From Nitrospira sp. (GTDB lineage: Bacteria; Nitrospirota; Nitrospiria; Nitrospirales; Nitrospiraceae), in contig JANYEF010000093.1 of NCBI GenBank assembly GCA_025363325.1, positions 1 to 5,444 of the forward strand: a stretch of 5,444 bases of DNA. The letters are read 5' to 3'. Positions 1 to 5,319 of this stretch are shown here, piece after piece. Under the pieces are notes generated by a model, which saw only the letters and a program-made list of their open reading frames with translations, ran no database searches and was not told the DNA's origin. Every line of letters starts with the position of its first letter. Within the stretch, counting starts at the first letter, position 1. Made by a program: the position numbers and the translations under genes.

Positions 1-2
1 GT

Positions 3-347
3 CAAACCGGCAAGTTCGAAGCGATCCGCACGACCTCGATGATGGTGCACGGCACCTACTATCTTCCCGACGACGGCAAGACCTGGATCGGCGGAGGCTA
101 TGGGACGATCTACTCCTCCAATGCAAACCAAATGACGTGTACGACAGATGCGCAGTCCTGTGGCGGGGCGACGCGAACGTCACAGAGTATCTATGTCCGC
201 GATTCCACCTACTATGCGTATGTGTTCCACGATTTCACCCAGGAAATTCGAGCGGCGTTGATGACCAACTGGGTTCGCACCACCTACGCGGATGGGGCCA
301 ATGCCGAGAATCACCGAATACAACTGTCCTTCTTCTGGCGATTCTAG
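3..347 (+). CDS. C-terminal part of an outer-membrane beta-barrel (porin-like) protein, 5' end outside window
   Basis: The reading frame is open from the left edge, so only the last 114 residues are visible and the true start is upstream. Seen: alternating polar and hydrophobic/aromatic stretches (HGTYYL, WIGGGYGTIY, STYYAYVFHDF, IRAALMTNWVRTTY, HRIQLSFFWRF), as expected for membrane-spanning beta strands joined by turns and loops. The protein ends in Phe after an aromatic-rich strand, the usual C-terminal signature recognised by the BAM assembly machinery. Two cysteines seven residues apart (CTTDAQSC) sit in what would be an extracellular loop and could form a disulfide. The product should therefore reside in the outer membrane, as a porin or related channel. 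Substrate and exact family cannot be told from this end alone. It is followed by 112 bases and then the kinase gene, which has its own promoter, so the two are probably separate transcription units. No strong terminator is visible after its stop. Confidence 0.75.
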   Translation, partial: QTGKFEAIRTTSMMVHGTYYLPDDGKTWIGGGYGTIYSSNANQMTCTTDAQSCGGATRTSQSIYVRDSTYYAYVFHDFTQEIRAALMTNWVRTTYADGANAENHRIQLSFFWRF

Positions 348-407
348 CCGATCCAGGCGATGGCAGTTGATCATCGCAGGGTGTCAGTTAAGCACGAGTT
401 CCTCTTT

Positions 408-436
408 TTGACAATCCAACGTCTCAACTTTAGGAT
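408..436 (+). promoter_or_regulatory. Sigma70-type promoter for the two-component operon
   Basis: A perfect -35 hexamer TTGACA (408-413) is followed by a 17-base spacer and TAGGAT (431-436), which matches 4 of 6 positions of the -10 consensus. Transcription would start near 442-445, giving a very short leader of roughly 15-18 bases before the kinase ATG at 460. The ribosome-binding site GGAGAG (451-456) lies in that leader. Consensus and spacing are seen directly; use as a promoter is inferred. Confidence 0.6.
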
Positions 437-459
437 ACTCTGACCATCCTGGAGAGCCC

Positions 460-2352
460 ATGCGGGAGTATCTGACTCGCCTGTTCAACGATCTTCCGAT
501 CGGACGGAAGCTGCTGCTGGTTTCCTTCATCCCACTGACTGCCTTAATTCTGCTCAGTGCCGTGACGTATGAACGGGTCCAAACGGTCGCGCGGGATGAA
601 GAGCAGCTCAACAGTTTATACCTGGTACAGAAATCGGCTGCCCAGTACATGCGGCTGATTGTCGATCTCGAAACAAATTTTCGCGGATATGTGTTGACGC
701 TCCAGAGCCCCTATCTTCGCCCCTTTCGCACGGCACAAGAAGACATTCTTTCCGTGGGAGAGGAACTCACCAGGATGGTCTCTGATGACGTACCCCACCG
801 TTCGCATTTCTTGAAAGTTCAGTCGCTGGTGAAGCAACTCATCAATGACAAAGTAGAACTCATCGATGCGGCAGAGAAAGGGCATCGTGAGAGGGCGCTC
901 CAGTACATCGAAGAAGGACGCGGACGAACGATCATGGTCAGGATTCGAGAGTCGATGGTGACGTTTGACCAACTCGAACAGCAACGAGTGGTGACGAGGC
1001 TTGGTCAATTAAGTCATGACCTGACGGCCACACTCATGGTGATATTAGTCGGAGGGATTCTCACTCTTGGGCTCGTGGCCTCCACGTTATATCTGATCGC
1101 CCGCTCTATCGCCGGCCCACTGGTCAACTTGGCCAAAGCGGTCGGAGCCTCACCTACGGGGTCTCTCTCGGGTATCCCAATGCTTGAACGAAGGGATGAG
1201 ATTGGGTATCTGACTAGGGTGATGCACCAGATGGGCGTTCAGATTCAGAGTCATCTCGATCAGGTCGAGGACTCAGAAGCGGCCCTCCGTGTGCTCAATG
1301 ACAATCTATCCGCGTCGGAATCTAAGTATCGCGGACTGGTGGACAATGCCCCCTTCGGTATCTTTACGACCAAGGGGATGGAGATTACGTTCAGCAACCG
1401 CTACAACCAAACCCTCGCTGGGCTTGATCCGAATCACGTCACCCATCCGGCTACGTTTCGCCAGTGGATTCATCCGGAAGATCGAGAACGTGTGTTGTCT
1501 GAGTTTGCTCAGGCGGTGGCGAACACCCAACCGTGCGAGACAGTCTTTCGCTTTCTTCATGTAAATGGCACCGTGCGGAAGGTGTTGAGCCGTCGGATTC
1601 CCATTGAGTACGGGACAACACAACCTGCGATCTATATCGGATTCAATATCGACATCACGACTCTGGATCAGATGCAGACCCGCCTCAATCGAGCCGAGCG
1701 GCTGGCAACGCTTGGCCAGGTGGCGGCTGGGATTGCCCATGAAATCAGGAATCCACTGGTGGGGATCGGCTCGAACGCGTTTCTCTTACTGGACGAATTT
1801 GACGCGTCGGACCCGCGGCATGCCGACTTGGAAATGATTTTGAAAGAGACCAAACGACTGGATCGCATCGTCAATCAGATCATCGATTATGCCCTCCCAC
1901 GGGAACTCGTTCCGGTGCTGTGCCCTCTGAGCGATCTAGTGGACGAAGTCGTCAAGTTACTCGATTCGACCCTGACCGCCAAGCACCTTGCTGTCACACG
2001 TTCCCTCCCTCCCACGCTGACAGGGCTCCATGCCGATCATGACCAAATCGAGCAAGTGCTCTTGAACGTCTTTCACAACGCGATTGACGCATCCCATGAT
2101 GGAACAGCCATTGACGTGACCGCCTTTGAACTCCCCAGCGGCCAAAATGCCGGCATGGTGATCACAGTAACGGATCACGGAGTCGGGATTCCCGATGACG
2201 CGTTAGCGCACGTGTGTGAGCCGTTTTTCACGAGAGGGAAGCGGCAGGGAACGGGGTTGGGGCTGGCTATCTGCCGTAATATCATCGAGGGTCATGGGGG
2301 CGACATCCAGATCACCAGCGAAGTCGGGAAAGGGACGAGCGTCAGAATCTAG
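460..2352 (+). CDS. Membrane sensor histidine kinase (CHASE3-HAMP-PAS-HisKA-HATPase)
   Basis: This 630-residue kinase should autophosphorylate on a histidine in response to a signal and pass the phosphate to the adjacent regulator. Domains in order: cytoplasmic N-tip; TM1 about 18-36; periplasmic CHASE3-like domain about 38-187, with the typical LETNFRGYVLT segment; TM2 about 189-212; HAMP about 213-268 with RRDEIG at 244-249; PAS about 288-400; HisKA with the H-box AHEIRNPL (phospho-acceptor H427); and HATPase_c. The ATPase N-box has N536 and N540, the G1 box is DHGVG (572-576), the F-box is EPFFTRG (587-593) and the G2 box is GTGLGL (597-602). All catalytic motifs are intact. The ATG has GGAG five bases upstream and a good promoter behind it. 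The regulator starts 42 bases after the stop, implying one operon. Oddity: the protein ends at SVRI, inside the final beta strand, where kinases usually continue with a Leu-Pro pair; an in-frame TAG cuts it there (see 2350-2391). The signal is unknown. Confidence 0.93.
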   Translation: MREYLTRLFNDLPIGRKLLLVSFIPLTALILLSAVTYERVQTVARDEEQLNSLYLVQKSAAQYMRLIVDLETNFRGYVLTLQSPYLRPFRTAQEDILSVGEELTRMVSDDVPHRSHFLKVQSLVKQLINDKVELIDAAEKGHRERALQYIEEGRGRTIMVRIRESMVTFDQLEQQRVVTRLGQLSHDLTATLMVILVGGILTLGLVASTLYLIARSIAGPLVNLAKAVGASPTGSLSGIPMLERRDEIGYLTRVMHQMGVQIQSHLDQVEDSEAALRVLNDNLSASESKYRGLVDNAPFGIFTTKGMEITFSNRYNQTLAGLDPNHVTHPATFRQWIHPEDRERVLSEFAQAVANTQPCETVFRFLHVNGTVRKVLSRRIPIEYGTTQPAIYIGFNIDITTLDQMQTRLNRAERLATLGQVAAGIAHEIRNPLVGIGSNAFLLLDEFDASDPRHADLEMILKETKRLDRIVNQIIDYALPRELVPVLCPLSDLVDEVVKLLDSTLTAKHLAVTRSLPPTLTGLHADHDQIEQVLLNVFHNAIDASHDGTAIDVTAFELPSGQNAGMVITVTDHGVGIPDDALAHVCEPFFTRGKRQGTGLGLAICRNIIEGHGGDIQITSEVGKGTSVRI

Positions 2353-2391
2353 CTCCCGCTCCGCCAGGAACTCCAATTCGTCGAGGGATAA
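2350..2391 (+). other. In-frame continuation of the kinase behind an amber stop, containing the regulator's ribosome-binding site
   Basis: After the TAG at 2350-2352 the kinase frame stays open for 12 codons (LPLRQELQFVEG) and ends at TAA 2389-2391. HATPase_c domains commonly end with a strand of the type GT-x-(F/V)-x-(I/V)-x-LPL. Here GTSVRI, then the stop codon, then LPL fits that pattern with the stop at a variable position. The extended frame would end three bases before the ATG of the response regulator, and its last codons contain GAGGGA (2383-2388), six bases from that ATG. This is the usual geometry for translational coupling in a kinase-regulator operon. I infer that the ancestral gene ended at 2391. 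A sequencing error, a tolerated truncation or stop-codon readthrough are all possible. Confidence 0.55.
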
Positions 2392-2394
2392 CGC

Positions 2395-3783
2395 ATGCAA
2401 CTGACCATCTTCGTGACCGATGATGAACCGGCAATCCGCAACGCGATCATCAAGCGCCTGACTCGAAAACAACATCGGGTCGTCGGATTTGAGTCGGGCG
2501 AGGCTCTGCTGGCTGCGCTGCGTCAAGAGATTCCAGATCTAATCCTTCTCGACCTCAAGATGCCTGGTCTCAGCGGACTGGATACCCTCAGAAAACTTCG
2601 TCCGCTGGCCCCCCACACCCTGGTCATCTTGCTCACGGCCTATGGCACCGTTCAAGACGCGGTCGATGCCATGAAGCTCGGGGCCTATGATTTCCTCATC
2701 AAAACCGTCGAGCTGGATGCGATGGAGCCGGTGCTCGATCGTGCAATCGATCTCTTGAGCCTACGCCGGCGTCTTACAGTGGAGACCGAGCATCATGACA
2801 GCCAATATGCGCTCTCCAGCTTGGAAGCACATAGTCCGGTCATGCAACACATGCTGTCACAAGTCCGGGATGTGGCCTCGAATCCAAAATCATCGGTGCT
2901 GCTCCTGGGCGAGACAGGAACGGGAAAAGAGTATCTTGCGCGTGTCCTGCATCACAATGGGGCGCGTGCCTCGGGACCCTTTATCGGTGTGAACTGCACC
3001 GCCCTCCCACGAGAGCTGTTCGAGAGCGAATTATTTGGTTTTGAACGAGGCGCCTTCACCGGGGCGGTCCAGCGAAAGATCGGGCTGCTCGAAAAGGCGG
3101 AAGGCGGAAGCTTATTCCTCGACGAAATCGGTGACTTGGATCTGGCCCTGCAGGCCAAGCTGTTACGGGTGATTCAAGAGCGCACCATTCGACGTCTTGG
3201 TGGAACAGATGATATCGGGGTGGATTTCCGGCTCATCGCCGCGACCAATCGTGACCTCAGAAAAGCGGTGGCCGAAGGGCGCTTTCGGGAAGATCTCTAT
3301 TTCCGTTTAAACGTGGTCTCCTTCGAGCTGCCTCCGTTACGGAAACGAGTAGAGGATATTGCGCCCTTATGCCGAAGGGCGGTCATCCGATACGGCAAAG
3401 AGTTCGGGAAAGACGTCGTCAATATCGAGCCGGATGCCATGACGATGTTGAGGGAGTATGCGTATCCAGGGAACATTCGTGAGCTGCACAACATCATTGA
3501 GCGGGCCATGATCTTCTGCCATGGCAAGACGATGACAGTGGACAACCTGCCTGCCGAACTGCGGCAGAGACCGGAAACAGTGGCGGTGACCGTCGTGGAG
3601 GGAGAAGAACGCATGCTCAGGCTCGAATCGAAATTAGGGAAACAATCCCTGGCCGATATCGAGCATGCGATCATTCAGGAAGTGCTTCGGCTGTCGGACT
3701 ACAATAAAACGACTGCCGCCAAGTATCTCGGCCTCACCCGGTTTGCCCTGGATCGGCGCCTCAAAAAGATCACAGAAGAGTAA
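2395..3783 (+). CDS. NtrC-family sigma54-dependent response regulator (REC-AAA+-Fis HTH)
   Basis: This 462-residue cytoplasmic regulator should be phosphorylated by the kinase encoded just upstream and use ATP to remodel sigma54-RNA polymerase at target promoters. Receiver domain about 3-118: acidic pair D9-D10, phospho-acceptor D53 (LLDLKMPG), T81 and K103. Central AAA+ domain about 145-375: Walker A GETGTGKE (172-179), the sigma54-contacting loop GAFTGA (219-224), Walker B SLFLDE (239-244), sensor I ATNRDL (283-288), arginine-finger region FREDLYFRL (297-305; R298, R304) and sensor II YPGNIREL (357-364). C-terminal Fis-type helix-turn-helix about 420-460, with NKTTAAKYLGLTRFALDRRL. All motifs required for sigma54 activation are present and the length is normal. 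K103 is followed by Thr instead of the usual Pro. The start is supported by GAGGGA six bases upstream. The order resembles ZraR/AtoC-type regulators, but the targets are unknown and no sigma54 promoter is evident here. Confidence 0.95.
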   Translation: MQLTIFVTDDEPAIRNAIIKRLTRKQHRVVGFESGEALLAALRQEIPDLILLDLKMPGLSGLDTLRKLRPLAPHTLVILLTAYGTVQDAVDAMKLGAYDFLIKTVELDAMEPVLDRAIDLLSLRRRLTVETEHHDSQYALSSLEAHSPVMQHMLSQVRDVASNPKSSVLLLGETGTGKEYLARVLHHNGARASGPFIGVNCTALPRELFESELFGFERGAFTGAVQRKIGLLEKAEGGSLFLDEIGDLDLALQAKLLRVIQERTIRRLGGTDDIGVDFRLIAATNRDLRKAVAEGRFREDLYFRLNVVSFELPPLRKRVEDIAPLCRRAVIRYGKEFGKDVVNIEPDAMTMLREYAYPGNIRELHNIIERAMIFCHGKTMTVDNLPAELRQRPETVAVTVVEGEERMLRLESKLGKQSLADIEHAIIQEVLRLSDYNKTTAAKYLGLTRFALDRRLKKITEE

Positions 3784-3900
3784 CGGGCGATCACGCGGAT
3801 TCGGCGCCACGGACACGAGTACTTTGAGATGCTGGCCTATGTGATTCTTCACACCATGCTCTTCCCCGGCCGGCGCCATGGCTCATTTTCATGATGCCCA

Positions 3901-3915
3901 GAAAAGGCTGGAGCC
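3901..3915 (-). terminator. Weak candidate Rho-independent terminator of the small gene
   Basis: Read on the minus strand, six bases after the stop codon at 3922-3924 there is GGCTCCAGCC followed by TTTTC. The stem is only three to four base pairs, so it is weak, but its place right after the stop and the T run make it worth noting. The rest of the 138-base convergent gap (3784-3921) shows CCGGCCGG (3866-3873) and two copies of CGGCGCCA (3802-3809 and 3871-3878), with no T tract and no convincing terminator for the regulator gene on the plus strand. Confidence 0.22.
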
Positions 3916-3921
3916 GACAGT

Positions 3922-4155
3922 TCAATTCTGTCTCTCGGGACCATCTTTCCACTCTGTTAAAGACAGCCTCAAGCGATTCGTCCCGCTGCCCCTTGTAAGC
4001 CGCACCTGACCTGTTCGACTCAATCGATCGACTTCGAGGAAGATGTCCTGCCAAGCGAGTCCAGGAAGGCTGCTCACGAGAGCCTCCAACTCACAGTCAG
4101 GAGTACATTGGATCTGTGTGAGGATTCGATCTGTGATAAGTTTTTGCTGAGACAT
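3922..4155 (-). CDS. Small protein, probably winged-helix-like, function unknown
   Basis: The 77-residue product has no signal peptide or membrane segment and should be cytoplasmic. Its middle part reads as short helices followed by a likely hairpin: CELEALVSSLPGL, then WQDIFLEVDRLSRTGQVRL, then TRGSGTNRLRLSL. Helix-turn-helix, a DRLSRTGQ turn and a Gly-rich two-strand wing are typical of small winged-helix domains, so DNA (or RNA/protein) binding is a reasonable guess. I recall similar short proteins from Nitrospira but cannot verify this here. The ATG at 4155 is chosen over the GTG one codon upstream because AAAGGAGGTG places GGAGG seven bases from the ATG but only four from the GTG. The strong ribosome-binding site argues that this is a real gene although it is short. 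It faces the two-component operon convergently and lies 279 bases downstream of the oxygenase gene on the same strand. An overlapping frame at 3791-4054 is regarded as a shadow. Confidence 0.7.
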   Translation of the reverse strand: MSQQKLITDRILTQIQCTPDCELEALVSSLPGLAWQDIFLEVDRLSRTGQVRLTRGSGTNRLRLSLTEWKDGPERQN

Positions 4156-4160
4156 CACGA

Positions 4161-4170
4161 CACCTCCTTT
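4161..4170 (-). promoter_or_regulatory. Strong ribosome-binding site that fixes the small gene's start
   Basis: On the minus strand this reads AAAGGAGGTG, a near-perfect complement to the 16S rRNA 3' end. GGAGG (4167-4163) lies seven bases before the ATG at 4155, the optimal distance, which favours that ATG over the GTG at 4158. Confidence 0.75.
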
Positions 4171-4255
4171 TAGTTACCGGATGCCTCGGACCTGACCTTT
4201 GCTTACCCCGTGCGTCGACCTCCTACAACTCTCCTCAGAAAGACTTGAACGGATA

Positions 4256-4298
4256 TGCACAGCGCGGTCTGTGCGGATGCGTTCTGCGCATTTGTGCA
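4256..4298. repeat. Cluster of overlapping inverted repeats upstream of the small gene
   Basis: Three exact pairings are visible in 43 bases. GCACAG (4257-4262) pairs with CTGTGC (4269-4274) around CGCGGT. ATGCG (4277-4281) pairs with CGCAT (4287-4291) around TTCTG. The outer TGCACA (4256-4261) can instead pair with TGTGCA (4293-4298), enclosing the second hairpin. The first arm therefore has two mutually exclusive partners. The cluster lies about 100 bases before the small gene's ATG on the minus strand, within the non-coding stretch 4156-4434. That stretch otherwise shows only a lone TTGACA on the minus strand (4332-4327) with no good -10 partner. It could be an operator, a leader structure or an old repeat; the sequence does not decide. 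Confidence 0.5.
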
Positions 4299-4434
4299 GG
4301 TGTAGCAGTTTGCGCTCAGCGAACACTGTCAAAAGCAGTTGTAGTTGACCTTTTATTGCTCCCCAAGATGGTCTTATGTTCTGGAATCTTGGCTCATCAA
4401 GACCGACGAGGTGTTTGACTAGAGCATTGGCTGC

Positions 4435-5103
4435 CTAGAGATGGACTTCATGCTCAGTCATAAACCATCCTGCAATAGAGAGACGTTTATGATCTCCACT
4501 TACTGGATCAACGCGACAGACTCGATGGAAGCGAGGTACGGTGAACAGGACGAGGGATCCCGGCTTGGGGGCAATACAATGGGTGATTGCGAGATCCGAT
4601 CGTGCTTGTTGACCAGGTATTGAACGATACATGATCAGTTCACCACCCCAATCGGGCTGCCATTCATCATGGAGATAGGTCACCACTGCGAGGCGCCGTA
4701 AAGGAGAGGAGCCCTCAGTCAGCACCACTGAATCGCCAGCTTGCGCGGTATCATCGTGGGTCAACAGACAATCGCCCGCCCCATATGAATAATAGTTAAA
4801 ATTCATATGTCGCCGTGCGATGTTTGGAAAGGATTCTACATAACGCCTGATGCAGAGAAGAGCCAGGCGGTCGAGAAAGACCCTCGCTTCCGCCTGCGCC
4901 ATGTCAGCCTTCAGCCAATTGCCACAATCCGGAAACGTCTCACACAGGTGATGCATCTCGCGTAGTGATTTCCAGGCCGTTCGGTGCATGGCATGCTGAA
5001 AATACTGCCTTTCCTCATCCGTCCAAAACTTTTCAATCACCAGTACGGGGGTATCATGAAATGAGAAACGTTCGGGATCGAAGCGTTCAAAATCAACCTG
5101 CAT
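4435..5103 (-). CDS. 2-oxoglutarate/Fe(II)-dependent oxygenase (prolyl-4-hydroxylase-like fold)
   Basis: The 222-residue soluble protein has the signature of the 2OG-Fe(II) oxygenases, which couple decarboxylation of 2-oxoglutarate with O2 to hydroxylation of a substrate. Seen: metal ligands H116 and D118 in the HxD motif (LLTHDDT), a distal H193 (VPRFHRV), and R207 fourteen residues later as the likely 2-oxoglutarate anchor. The conserved strand YLHDEW...WGGELIMY (143-159) and PKPGSLVLF (179-187) are typical of the Tpa1/prolyl-hydroxylase-like branch. About 14 residues between the HDD motif and RRLAVVTYL (AGDSVVLTEGSSPL) look like a loop insertion. The start at 5103 is chosen because AAAAGGAGA lies immediately upstream. 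The frame stays open back to GTG 5223, with an ATG at 5199, but neither has a clear ribosome-binding site. The substrate is unknown: protein residues or a small molecule are both possible. No neighbour suggests a pathway. Confidence 0.82.
   Translation of the reverse strand: MQVDFERFDPERFSFHDTPVLVIEKFWTDEERQYFQHAMHRTAWKSLREMHHLCETFPDCGNWLKADMAQAEARVFLDRLALLCIRRYVESFPNIARRHMNFNYYSYGAGDCLLTHDDTAQAGDSVVLTEGSSPLRRLAVVTYLHDEWQPDWGGELIMYRSIPGQQARSDLAITHCIAPKPGSLVLFTVPRFHRVCRVDPVSGDHKRLSIAGWFMTEHEVHL
4782..4809. repeat. Perfect 9-base inverted repeat inside the oxygenase gene
   Basis: CATATGAAT (4782-4790) and ATTCATATG (4801-4809) are exact inverted copies around an AT-rich 10-base centre. The element lies wholly within codons for HMNFNYYSYG, just before the metal-binding HDD motif, and is clearly more AT-rich than its surroundings. 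It may simply result from the Asn/Tyr-rich codons, or it may be a protein-binding or cruciform-prone site. Confidence 0.5.
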
Positions 5104-5106
5104 ACA

Positions 5107-5115
5107 TCTCCTTTT
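5107..5115 (-). promoter_or_regulatory. Ribosome-binding site deciding the oxygenase start
   Basis: The minus strand reads AAAAGGAGA, with GGAG four bases before the ATG at 5103. It is the only good Shine-Dalgarno sequence near any candidate start of this gene, so the first 40 residues of the longer open frame are probably untranslated. Confidence 0.65.
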
Positions 5116-5184
5116 AGAAAGAGCGAGACGGGAAGAAGAACGCAAGTTGTAGGCCTCTTGTAAGAGTTCCGACGCGACACGTCG

Positions 5185-5213
5185 ATTCTCAATAGACATC
5201 GCCCAATAGGCAA
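5185..5213 (-). promoter_or_regulatory. Possible sigma70-type promoter for the oxygenase gene
   Basis: On the minus strand TTGCCT (5213-5208) is separated by 17 bases from GAGAAT (5190-5185); each hexamer matches 4 of 6 consensus positions. Transcription would begin near 5178, after the alternative starts at 5223 and 5199, which agrees with the start at 5103. A 5-base inverted repeat, CGACG (5170-5174) and CGTCG (5180-5184), would sit at the transcription start. The match is modest and could be chance. Confidence 0.25.
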
Positions 5214-5262
5214 ATAGCGGCACCTCCGCTTACAGATTTACGAGGTCCCTGCGCAGCAGACC

Positions 5263-5300
5263 GAGCGTTTTCGCACTGTGCGACTTGAGCGGAAACGCTC
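5263..5300. repeat. Nested inverted repeat (8-base outer arms, 13-base inner palindrome)
   Basis: GAGCGTTT (5263-5270) and AAACGCTC (5293-5300) are perfect inverted copies. Directly next to the left arm lies TCGCACTGTGCGA (5271-5283), a perfect palindrome around a central T. As plus-strand RNA this could fold as an outer eight-base-pair stem holding a small inner hairpin and a single-stranded CTTGAGCGG. No T run follows on either strand, so it is not an ordinary terminator. It ends five bases before the AAAAGG of the possible gene at 5320, so it could be an operator or leader structure. Confidence 0.55.
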
Positions 5301-5319
5301 GCCTAAAAGGATGAGAAGA

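Noticed and set aside
355..379. GCGAT...ATCGC inverted repeat after the barrel gene as a terminator.
   Set aside because: The arms are only five bases with a long loop, and no T run follows.
3791..4054. Minus-strand frame of 87 codons overlapping the small gene.
   Set aside because: It overlaps a gene with a much better ribosome-binding site, has none itself, and its composition (rich in Arg and Ser, no regular pattern) looks like an out-of-frame shadow.
4255..4305. A 16-codon plus-strand frame (MHSAVCADAFCAFVQV) covering the palindrome cluster, resembling a leader peptide.
   Set aside because: It has no ribosome-binding site, no promoter and no downstream plus-strand gene to regulate; its codons are simply the inverted repeats read through.
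4345..4360. TTGACCTTTTATTGCT as a plus-strand sigma54 promoter or sigma70 -35 element.
   Set aside because: The -24 GG is missing, no -10 hexamer lies at normal spacing, and no plus-strand gene starts downstream.
4393..4410. CTCATC...GACGAG imperfect inverted repeat as terminator of the oxygenase gene.
   Set aside because: The stem needs a wobble pair and is not followed by T residues on the minus strand.
4441..4623. Plus-strand 60-codon frame inside the oxygenase gene.
   Set aside because: It is antisense to well-conserved oxygenase coding sequence and has no ribosome-binding site.
5104..5223. N-terminal extension of the oxygenase by 32 or 40 residues (starts at ATG 5199 or GTG 5223).
   Set aside because: Neither start has a properly placed Shine-Dalgarno sequence, whereas AAAAGGAGA sits directly before the ATG at 5103 and the family core begins shortly after it. 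The extension is not excluded.
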